Assembly (NCBI GenBank): GCA_011322575.1
Contig: DRMK01000234.1
Coordinates: 1 to 5,958, forward strand
Direction: 5' to 3'
DNA from: Gammaproteobacteria bacterium
Lineage (GTDB): Bacteria; Pseudomonadota; Gammaproteobacteria; Thiohalospirales; Thiohalospiraceae
DNA length: 5,958 nt
The position numbers and the translations under genes are program-made. The notes beneath the pieces are model-generated. The model searched no databases. It saw only the letters and a program-made list of their open reading frames with translations, and was not told the origin of the DNA. Positions 1-5,269 of this stretch are shown piece by piece (positions within the stretch are counted from its first letter, which is position 1; every line of letters begins with the position of its first letter).

Positions 1-237
1 GCAAACCCCGAGGATGGGGATCCGTCCGGCGAAGTGCTGGATGACCTCCAGCGAGATCCCCGCCTCGTCGGGGGTACAGGGCCCCGGTGATATCACCAGC
101 CACTGCGGCGCCAGCGCCTCGATCTCCTCCATGGTGACGCAATCGTTGCGCCGCACCTCCACCTCCACCCCCAGCTCCCCGAAGTACTGCACCAGGTTGT
201 AGGTGAAGGAGTCGTAGTTGTCGATCATAAGGAGCAT
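1..237 (-). CDS. trpG: Glutamine amidotransferase subunit, anthranilate/aminodeoxychorismate synthase component II (partial, N-terminal 79 residues)
   Basis: Read on the minus strand, the frame begins ATG CTC CTT ATG at 237 and stays open to base 1, where the window cuts it. The protein starts with MIDNYDSFTYNLVQYFGEL after a short MLL. It continues with the oxyanion-strand motif SPGPCTPDEAG and ends in ILGVC. These are hallmarks of class I (triad) glutamine amidotransferases of the TrpG/PabA group, which hydrolyse glutamine and pass ammonia to the chorismate-binding partner (TrpE or PabB) for anthranilate or 4-amino-4-deoxychorismate. The last visible codon, Cys79, is by alignment the nucleophile of the GxCxG elbow; the His/Glu of the triad lie outside the window. 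Start at 237 is preferred because AGGTGG precedes it; an in-frame ATG at 228 is the alternative. TrpG and PabA cannot be told apart from this part, and many bacteria use one protein for both. It is transcribed divergently from the pilus operon and is probably functionally unrelated to it. Confidence 0.93.
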   Translation of the reverse strand, partial: MLLMIDNYDSFTYNLVQYFGELGVEVEVRRNDCVTMEEIEALAPQWLVISPGPCTPDEAGISLEVIQHFAGRIPILGVC

Positions 238-240
238 ATT

Positions 241-246
241 CCACCT
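241..246 (-). promoter_or_regulatory. Ribosome binding site of trpG
   Basis: On the minus strand the bases read AGGTGG, one mismatch from AGGAGG. They end three bases before the ATG at 237, and AGG itself is six bases from it. They sit twelve bases from the second in-frame ATG at 228, so either start could be served, with 237 slightly favoured by family length. Confidence 0.5.
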
Positions 247-278
247 GCCAGCAGCTTCCCGTGCCCGGAAACCGGGGA

Positions 279-284
279 ATTCTA
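279..284 (-). promoter_or_regulatory. Possible -10 box for trpG
   Basis: The minus strand reads TAGAAT, a five-of-six match to TATAAT, about 40 bases upstream of the trpG start. The best -35 candidate at 18-base spacing is CAAACA, which matches TTGACA at only three positions. This is a weak, position-supported guess. Confidence 0.2.
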
Positions 285-344
285 TCACGGAACGGCGTAA
301 CCTGTTTGGTCGGCAACCGGCAGAAACAAGCGAAGCAGCCGGAG

Positions 345-350
345 TATAAG
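345..350 (+). promoter_or_regulatory. Possible -10 box for the pilus operon
   Basis: TATAAG matches the sigma-70 -10 consensus at five of six positions, but the matching -35 region (CAGAAA or AGAAAC) is poor. It would leave a leader of more than 200 bases before pilX. Minor pilin operons are often activator-dependent, which could explain a weak -35, but no activator site is identified. Confidence 0.15.
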
Positions 351-563
351 CAACGTGCAGCGTGTAACCGGGCACCGTTGGACACTCCCTCGCACCGGTC
401 TCGCCGCCCTTCCGGGTATTTGCTCAGTCATCCCATTGGCTCTACCGCAAATCCGAGGCTGGATAGCGTTCCCGCGTGAGACATTCAGGCTAAAGTCAAC
501 ATCAACGCAGGCCGATAGGATCCAAACAGAGATTGAGAGTTCCAGACAAGGCCTATTGCGCTC

Positions 564-568
564 GGGGG
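564..568 (+). promoter_or_regulatory. Ribosome binding site of pilX
   Basis: GGGGG followed by ATTTGTG leads into ATG at 576 with seven bases between. The spacing to the upstream GTG at 573 is only four bases, so the ATG at 576 is the better start. Confidence 0.5.
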
Positions 569-575
569 ATTTGTG

Positions 576-1088
576 ATGAGTTCCACTCCAACAAAAAATT
601 CCCAGCGCGGTGCTGCGCTAATCGTCAGTCTGCTGTTCGTCCTCGTGTTGGCGGTTCTCGGTATCTCATCCAGTCAGACAGCTTCCCTCGAGCTGAAGAT
701 GGCCGCCAACAGTCGTGACAAGAGGATGGCCTTTCAAGCAGCCGAAGCCGCGCTGCGGGATGCGGAAAACTACCTGGGAAGCACCCAGTCGCTGCCACCG
801 TTTGACGGCAGCGAAACGGGGCTTGTTCAGGCCACAGTCCCCGAGGCAGATCCGCGCTGGCTGTCATTGGACTGGAGTTCAGAGAGCCGACCCTACAGTG
901 GCACCCTGACAGGGGTAAGCGAGCAACCCCGGTATCTCATCGAAGAGTTACCGCCGATGCCCATGCCAGGAGGCTCGCTGCAATCCAACATACCGCTCAC
1001 CGAGAAAGGGTGGTACCGCGTAACAGCCCTGGGAAAGGGAAGCACCACCACGGCGTCTGTCGTGCTGCAGAGCGTCTATAAACGTTGA
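576..1088 (+). CDS. pilX: Type IV pilus minor pilin PilX (PilX_N family)
   Basis: This 170-residue protein has a short positively charged leader ending QRG, followed by the hydrophobic segment AALIVSLLFVLVLAVLGI. That is a class III prepilin signal with cleavage expected after Gly12. The next stretch carries the PilX_N signature: SSSQTASLELKMAANSRDKR, then MAFQAAEAALRDAENYL. The C-terminus (GWYRVTALGKG ... VVLQSVYKR) also fits PilX. After cleavage the mature protein starts with Ala and has Val at position 5 instead of the usual Glu5. This resembles GspK of type II secretion, the tip pseudopilin that lacks Glu5, and supports a role at the pilus tip. It has no cysteines. PilX is known to act with PilV, PilW and PilY1 in priming pilus assembly at the inner membrane. 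The ATG at 576 is chosen over GTG 573 by ribosome-site spacing. It is the first visible gene of the operon and lies 19 bases before pilY1. Confidence 0.92.
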   Translation: MSSTPTKNSQRGAALIVSLLFVLVLAVLGISSSQTASLELKMAANSRDKRMAFQAAEAALRDAENYLGSTQSLPPFDGSETGLVQATVPEADPRWLSLDWSSESRPYSGTLTGVSEQPRYLIEELPPMPMPGGSLQSNIPLTEKGWYRVTALGKGSTTTASVVLQSVYKR

Positions 1089-1094
1089 GAACCA

Positions 1095-1098
1095 CAGG
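1095..1098 (+). promoter_or_regulatory. Weak ribosome binding site of pilY1
   Basis: CAGG lies nine bases before ATG 1108 and fifteen before the second in-frame ATG at 1114. It is weak, so translation may depend partly on coupling to pilX, whose stop codon is only 19 bases upstream. Confidence 0.35.
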
Positions 1099-1107
1099 CA
1101 TAAAGAT

Positions 1108-4100
1108 ATGGCAATGAGCGGGGCAAAACCAGTACTCCGTCAAGGTTATAATTTAGGATGCAGAGCTTCCCAAACCGGCCAAGGCAAGGCGCAGTCCGCA
1201 GGGAATGGCATGCCCTTTCCAAGGAGTGCAACGCGGCATTGGCCGGTTTGGGAAGCTCCCTTCGGGCCGGGCAGGAAGCGGTCATCTGCGGTGTTGCGCT
1301 CCCTTGAATTAGCTATGGCTAGTCCTGCGGTCGCGCGCCTAGCAGCTAACCGCTTCCTGACCGGCTGCATCCTAAATTATAACCTTGACGGAGTACTAGC
1401 AACACATATCGTTGCGACGGTCACCGCAATACTCATTGCACTCCCTCTATCCGCTCCGGCGGCCATCTCCAACATTCCACTGTTCATCTCCAGGAGCGTG
1501 GATCCCAATGTGTTGCTCAACATGTCGGTTGAAGGACCCATGGGCGGAGCAGCGTATAACGATGAGGCCGAAAGCCAGCCAGACCGATTTGGCAACCAGT
1601 GTGGTGGACGCATATGGGATCCCTCCCGCGAGCGCGATCTGGGGGTGTGTTACTTCAAGGAGAGGGAGTATCTCGGGTATTTCAACCCCAAGCGCTGTTA
1701 CCGTTATATTCGTAGGGGTGGCAAATTCGTCCCCAAGGGAGCCACAAACAGCAACCATGAATGCAACGGCAAGTTCAGCGGCAATTTCCTCAACTGGGCG
1801 ACCACCTCGGCCATCGACATGTACATCTGGACCATGACCGGTGGCAACCGGGTGGTAGACACGAAGTCCAATACCATCATTCGCCAGGCGGCCAAAGCCA
1901 GCTGGTGGTTCCATCCCAAGCGGATCAGTGCGGCCGACAACGTTGCCCCTTCCACAGTAACCCCTTGGTCGGAAAGCGAAGTGATAATCGTCAACGATCC
2001 CGATGATACGGGGGACCCGTTCAAGATCCGCTTCGAGCGCGGGGATGGAACCGAACTTGCTCTCTACAACGCAAAGATCAGGGTCTGCATGAAAAACAAG
2101 CTGGAGTCCAACTGCACGCCCTATACCAAGCGCAACGGCACCGTCTACTACAAACCAGAAGGGCTGATTCAGCAAAATGCGGGGAAGATGCGCTTTGCGC
2201 TTACCAGTTACACGCTGGATAATTCACCGCAGCGGGACGGTGGGGTACTGCGTGCCAACATGAAATATGTGGGGCCGAAGATGCCGGATGGATCCGGCAA
2301 CATGGTGGACAATCCCGACAAGGAGTTTGGCAGCGATGGACTGCTCATCGACAATCTGAGCAGCTCGGGAGGGGGGTGCAGCTGTATGGGGGGTGGCAGT
2401 TCGAGCTATGGCAGCGGGATAATAAGCTACATCAACCACTTTAGTGAATTTGGCTACAAATCCTTCGATCCCGTCGGTGAGTTGTTCTACGAATCACTGC
2501 GCTATTTCAAGAATCTGGGCAGGACGCCAGAGTATGCCGATGGTCTGACCGAAAAAGAGAAAGGTGGCTTCCCAGTCATCACCGCCTGGGAGGATCCAAT
2601 TCAATACTCTTGTCAAAAGAACTTCATCGTCGGCATCAACGATGCCTACTCGTGGATGGACAAGAAACTTCCGGGAACCTATTTCACCTCGCCGACGTAC
2701 CGGGGCGTGCCGATTGACAAGGTCGTTCTCTATGAAGGAACCGACGAGGAAATAACGCTCATTTCGAACGACTATGGAGAGCCATCCAATCCCGATCCCG
2801 ATATCAATGTAACCGCGCTGACCAATGAGGTGGGTGCGCTGGAGGGGTTGAACGGCACGCAAATGCGCATGCGCTGTACCAGCGATCCGACGGAGAGCTG
2901 CGAAGACAATGATGGCGAACCTTGGAACCTGGAGCTGTGGAAGAATGTTCCGGCACTGGGAGAGGTTTTCGGTCCCTGGAACGGCGGGGTGAAACAGAAC
3001 TCCTACTATGTAGCGGGTCTGGCCTACTATGCAAACACGCGAGACATCCGCGCCGACCTGGAGGGAAAGCAGACGGTTACCACCTACATGATCGACACCC
3101 AGGAGTACCACCCCGATCCATTGGTGGGAAGTGCCAACATGTTCTGGCTGGCAGGGAAATATGGTGGATTCGAGGATCTGAATGACAATGGCCAGCCCGA
3201 TCTGGAAGATGAGTGGGACAGGGACAGGGATGGGGAGCCAGATAATTACATACTGGCCAACCAGCCTGCCAAGCTGGTGGCGGGCCTGCAGCGCTCATTC
3301 AATGACATCTACCGTCGCCTGGCCTCGTTCGCCTCGGTAGCGGCCAACTCTACCGAGCTGAAGAATGGAACGCGCATCTATCAGGCACGCTTCAATAGCG
3401 GTAACTGGCTGGGGGATTTGGTGGCCTACGACATCGAGCCGGACGGCAAGGTGGGGAATATCGTCTGGAAGGCCTCCGACCAGCTACCCCATCCAGCAAG
3501 CCGCAAAATATTCAGTTGGAATCCTGCTGCCCCTTCCATAAACAAGGGGATCAAATTCAGATGGCGTTACCTGAGCGCGGAACAACGGGCCGCGCTCAAC
3601 CGTTCTCCCAATGGAACCACTGACGGTGCCGGAAAGGCGAGGCTGGCATACCTGCGCGGCAGACATCGTGGTGAACAGCGTTATGGCGGCAGATTCCGGG
3701 ACCGGGAACATCCGCTGGGCGATATCATAAACTCCAATCCGCTGTTTGTCGGCAACCAGGATTTCGGCTACCAACTCTACGGGCCTGGCAGCGCGCTGGC
3801 GGGAGAAAGCGGTGCTTACGCCGCGTTCCGCAGTTCGATCCTCTATCGGAGTCGCCCCCCGATGATCTATGCAGGAGCCAACGACGGAATGCTGCACGCC
3901 TTCCATGCCGAGACCGGCGAAGAGCTGTTCGCCTACGTTCCCAACGCCGTGATGGGAAACCTCAGCGCCCTGACCTCCCCGAGCTACACCCACCGTTACT
4001 ACGTTGATGGTTCGCCGTGGAGCTCCGACGTGTGGCTGGAAGGGGAGTGGCGAACGGTACTGGTGGGATCACTGGGGGCCGGCGGCAAGGCGATTTTCGC

Positions 4101-5259
4101 CCTGGACATTACCGAACCTACCAACTTCTCCAGCAGAGACGTGCTGTGGGAGTTCACCGACAGCGAGCTGGGCTTCACAATCGGGCAAGCCACCATTGCG
4201 CGCATGGCCAACGGTGAATGGGCGGCCATCTTTGGCAATGGGTATGAAAGCAGTAGCCAGCGGGCCCAGCTGTTCATCGTCAACCTTGCCGACGGCAGCT
4301 TGATAAGGCGGATCGATACCGGAGCCGGCGGCAACAGCTCACCCAACGGTCTGGCGTCACCCATCCCGGTAGATGTCAATGGAGATGCCGTAGCCGACTT
4401 TATCTACGCGGGGGACCTGTTGGGTAACCTGTGGAAATTCGACGTAACCGATCCTTCCGCCGTCAACTGGGAAATCGCCTTTGGGAGCCCCGCCACGCCA
4501 GAACCGCTGACCACCGCACTGGATGATTCCGGGATCCCTCAACCAATCACCTCCAAACCGGAAGTTGGTTCCCATCCCAAAGGGGGTCTCATGGTCTATT
4601 TTGGGACCGGGAAATACTTCGAGTCAGGCGATGACCAGGTAGGCAGCAATCCCCAGACACAGCGATTTTATGGCATACATGATGATGGTGAAACCGCGGA
4701 CGTCACGCGCGATCTGCGCGCGCAAAACATACTGCTGGAGATGGACCACTCCCACAGCCGTGTGCGCATCACCTCCAGCAATCCAGTGGACTGGACTACC
4801 CAGAAAGGGTGGTATATGGATCTGATCTCGCCGGCTAATGGCCCCCAGGGGGAACGGGTGATCAATGCGCCAATCCTGCGTTACGGAAGGGTCATCTTCA
4901 CCACGCTGATTCCGGATGCCGACCCATGCAAGTTTGGGGGGCGCAGCTGGCTGATGGAGCTGGACGCGTTGACTGGAGCGCGACTCAAGAAAAGCCCGTT
5001 CGATCTCAATCATGACGATAGGTTCGACGAGGGGGACTATGTGAACGCAGGGGATCTGGATGGGGATGGAGAAGATGATCTGGTCGCTGTCAGCGGCAAG
5101 CAGTCGCTCGACGGAGGGATCAGCACCAATCCCGCCATATTCAACGCCGGCGGCGGCAAGGAGGTCAAGATCGCCAGCAAATCGAACGCCGACTTCGAGG
5201 TTACCGTAGAGTCCAGCGGGATACCCCCGGGACGCAAGTCGTGGCGGCAGCTACGGTAG
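1108..5259 (+). CDS. pilY1: Type IV pilus tip adhesin/assembly factor PilY1, with an in-frame 87-codon palindromic element in its signal-peptide region
   Basis: The frame encodes 1383 residues. Residues 1-9 and 97-119 together form the presumed original Sec signal peptide, split by inserted codons (see the element at 1131-1397). The hydrophobic core IVATVTAILIALPL (101-114) is followed by SAPAA with likely cleavage near A118. The mature part begins ISNIPLFISRSVDPNVLLNMS. N-terminal PilY1 landmarks are GNFLNWATTSAIDM, CQKNFIVGIND (from C502), YMIDTQEYHPDP and FWLAGKYGGF. The middle has NGTRIYQARFNSGNWLGDLVAYD (from 753). The C-terminal beta-propeller (PilC/PilY1 family, about 872-1260) contains GDIINSNPLFVG, MIYAGANDGMLHAFHAETGE (from 919) and an EF-hand-like loop DVNGDAVAD at 1089-1097, followed by GDLLGNLWKFD. 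That loop matches the calcium site of Pseudomonas aeruginosa PilY1. Further acidic loops lie at 690-712 and 1299-1324. Without the insert the precursor would be 1296 residues, normal for the family. The role, from the family, is surface adhesion, pilus priming and control of retraction. Start choice is uncertain: ATG 1108 has only CAGG nine bases upstream; in-frame ATGs inside the element (1210, 1315) are alternatives. Confidence 0.93.
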   Translation: MAMSGAKPVLRQGYNLGCRASQTGQGKAQSAGNGMPFPRSATRHWPVWEAPFGPGRKRSSAVLRSLELAMASPAVARLAANRFLTGCILNYNLDGVLATHIVATVTAILIALPLSAPAAISNIPLFISRSVDPNVLLNMSVEGPMGGAAYNDEAESQPDRFGNQCGGRIWDPSRERDLGVCYFKEREYLGYFNPKRCYRYIRRGGKFVPKGATNSNHECNGKFSGNFLNWATTSAIDMYIWTMTGGNRVVDTKSNTIIRQAAKASWWFHPKRISAADNVAPSTVTPWSESEVIIVNDPDDTGDPFKIRFERGDGTELALYNAKIRVCMKNKLESNCTPYTKRNGTVYYKPEGLIQQNAGKMRFALTSYTLDNSPQRDGGVLRANMKYVGPKMPDGSGNMVDNPDKEFGSDGLLIDNLSSSGGGCSCMGGGSSSYGSGIISYINHFSEFGYKSFDPVGELFYESLRYFKNLGRTPEYADGLTEKEKGGFPVITAWEDPIQYSCQKNFIVGINDAYSWMDKKLPGTYFTSPTYRGVPIDKVVLYEGTDEEITLISNDYGEPSNPDPDINVTALTNEVGALEGLNGTQMRMRCTSDPTESCEDNDGEPWNLELWKNVPALGEVFGPWNGGVKQNSYYVAGLAYYANTRDIRADLEGKQTVTTYMIDTQEYHPDPLVGSANMFWLAGKYGGFEDLNDNGQPDLEDEWDRDRDGEPDNYILANQPAKLVAGLQRSFNDIYRRLASFASVAANSTELKNGTRIYQARFNSGNWLGDLVAYDIEPDGKVGNIVWKASDQLPHPASRKIFSWNPAAPSINKGIKFRWRYLSAEQRAALNRSPNGTTDGAGKARLAYLRGRHRGEQRYGGRFRDREHPLGDIINSNPLFVGNQDFGYQLYGPGSALAGESGAYAAFRSSILYRSRPPMIYAGANDGMLHAFHAETGEELFAYVPNAVMGNLSALTSPSYTHRYYVDGSPWSSDVWLEGEWRTVLVGSLGAGGKAIFALDITEPTNFSSRDVLWEFTDSELGFTIGQATIARMANGEWAAIFGNGYESSSQRAQLFIVNLADGSLIRRIDTGAGGNSSPNGLASPIPVDVNGDAVADFIYAGDLLGNLWKFDVTDPSAVNWEIAFGSPATPEPLTTALDDSGIPQPITSKPEVGSHPKGGLMVYFGTGKYFESGDDQVGSNPQTQRFYGIHDDGETADVTRDLRAQNILLEMDHSHSRVRITSSNPVDWTTQKGWYMDLISPANGPQGERVINAPILRYGRVIFTTLIPDADPCKFGGRSWLMELDALTGARLKKSPFDLNHDDRFDEGDYVNAGDLDGDGEDDLVAVSGKQSLDGGISTNPAIFNAGGGKEVKIASKSNADFEVTVESSGIPPGRKSWRQLR
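1131..1163 (+). repeat. Left terminal inverted repeat of the element
   Basis: This is a 33-base perfect inverted copy of 1365-1397. It begins with the palindrome AGTACT, then CCGTCAAGG, contains a perfect TATAAT at 1147-1152 and ends in GGATGCAG. The match breaks on both sides: outward at 1130 versus 1398, and inward at 1164 versus 1364. Confidence 0.9.
1163..1258. repeat. Internal hairpin arm 1 of the element
   Basis: A 20-base perfect inverted repeat pairs 1163-1182 (starts GAGCTTCCCAAACC) with 1239-1258 (ends GGGAAGCTC), with a 56-base loop. The loop has its own palindromic tip around GGCATGCC (1207-1214), extended with imperfect pairing to 1201-1220. Confidence 0.85.
1200..1212 (+). promoter_or_regulatory. 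Possible internal ribosome site and start codon inside the element
   Basis: AGGG at 1200-1203 stands six bases before ATG 1210, which is in the pilY1 frame (methionine 35). This is a better ribosome site than the one before 1108. A protein starting here would still carry about 65 residues before the hydrophobic signal core, so its use is uncertain; it also lies in a predicted hairpin. Confidence 0.3.
1266..1365. repeat. Internal hairpin arm 2 of the element
   Basis: Bases 1266-1282 (GCCGGGCAGGAAGCGGT) pair with 1349-1365 with one mismatch. An inner stem pairs TTAGCT (1309-1314) and GCTAG (1318-1322) with CTAGCAGCTAA (1339-1349). This leaves an ATG bulge at 1315-1317, which is the in-frame methionine 70 codon of pilY1. 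With the terminal stem and arm 1 this gives a three-way-junction shape. Confidence 0.65.
1365..1397 (-). repeat. Right terminal inverted repeat of the element
   Basis: This is the reverse complement of 1131-1163 over all 33 bases. In the plus direction it begins CTGCATCC and ends TTGACGGAGTACT. It encodes the residues CILNYNLDGVL of the present PilY1 frame, immediately before the native signal sequence resumes at ATHIVATV. Confidence 0.9.
4372..4398 (+). other. EF-hand-like calcium-binding loop in the PilY1 propeller
   Basis: Codons 1089-1097 read DVNGDAVAD, giving Asp, Asn, Asp and Asp at loop positions 1, 3, 5 and 9. The following FIYAGDLLGNLWKFD is the conserved PilY1 context of the calcium loop that controls pilus retraction in Pseudomonas aeruginosa. 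The position and all side-chain ligands are preserved here. Confidence 0.75.
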
Positions 5260-5264
5260 GGCGG
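5257..5264 (+). promoter_or_regulatory. Ribosome binding site of pilV, overlapping the pilY1 stop
   Basis: TAGGGCGG combines the pilY1 stop codon with a purine-rich site five bases before ATG 5270. The overlap suggests translational coupling of pilV to pilY1, and it supports 5270 over the in-frame ATG at 5315. Confidence 0.5.
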
Positions 5265-5269
5265 CAATC

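Larger units (their letters stand above)
238..575. other. Divergent intergenic region between trpG and pilX
   Basis: About 338 bases lie between the two divergent starts and should hold the promoters for both directions. I see no credible gene: the two short plus-strand frames here (261-479 and 355-576) lack a good ribosome site and any recognisable protein pattern. Small structures visible are a CCCGG-AAA-CCGGG hairpin at 264-276 in the trpG leader, a TAGAAT box on the minus strand at 279-284 and a TATAAG box on the plus strand at 345-350. Neither box has a good -35 partner at 16-18 bases. I found no clear sigma-54 GG-N10-GC site and no T-tract terminator. Confidence 0.6.
1131..1397. mobile_element. 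MITE-like palindromic element inserted in frame in pilY1
   Basis: The two ends are perfect inverted repeats of 33 bases (1131-1163 and 1365-1397), starting AGTACTCCGTCAAGG and ending AGGATGCAG. The outer six bases, AGTACT, are themselves a palindrome present on both sides. They may be a target duplication of 2, 4 or 6 bases rather than part of the element; the unit without them is 1137-1391, 255 bases. The net insertion is 261 bases, exactly 87 codons, with no stop in the pilY1 frame. Joining 1131 directly to 1392 rebuilds an unbroken signal peptide: n-region MAMSGAKPVLATH, then the core IVATVTAILIALPL. No transposase fits in this length, so it would be non-autonomous. Two internal hairpin arms (1163-1258 and 1266-1365) fill most of the interior. 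I do not recognise the termini as those of a named IS family. Confidence 0.8.

Noticed and set aside
374..383. ACCGTTGGAC, similar to an AlgR-type site upstream of pilX
   Set aside because: Two mismatches to the remembered consensus, single copy, and no evidence of AlgR in this organism.
436..448. TTGGCTCTACCGC as a sigma-54 promoter
   Set aside because: The GG to GC spacing is seven bases instead of ten and the TTGC element is missing.
496..521. TCAACA and TAGGAT as a sigma-70 promoter for pilX
   Set aside because: Spacer is only 14 bases and both hexamers match at four of six positions.
261..576. Two small plus-strand open frames in the intergenic region
   Set aside because: No good ribosome site, no family resemblance, and one runs into the pilX start; likely chance.
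1146..1370. Minus-strand open frame of 74 codons inside the element
   Set aside because: It arises from the palindromic, stop-poor nature of the element, resembles no transposase and is too short for one; it overlaps the real pilY1 frame.
1357..1371. Lipobox-like L-T-G-C (residues 84-87 of the present pilY1 frame)
   Set aside because: The preceding residues ARLAANRF are not a hydrophobic lipoprotein signal core, and the segment is encoded by the element's end; chance match.
1384..1410. TTGACG in the right terminus as an outward -35 creating a hybrid promoter for pilY1
   Set aside because: No acceptable -10 hexamer at 16-18 bases (ATCGTT), and any transcript would start after the usable start codons.
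1447..2175. Long minus-strand open frame (242 codons) antisense to pilY1
   Set aside because: The plus-strand frame carries clear PilY1 motifs here; the antisense product is low-complexity shadow sequence without domain signs.
2494..3111. Minus-strand open frame of 205 codons
   Set aside because: Antisense shadow of conserved PilY1 coding sequence, with no recognisable protein motif.
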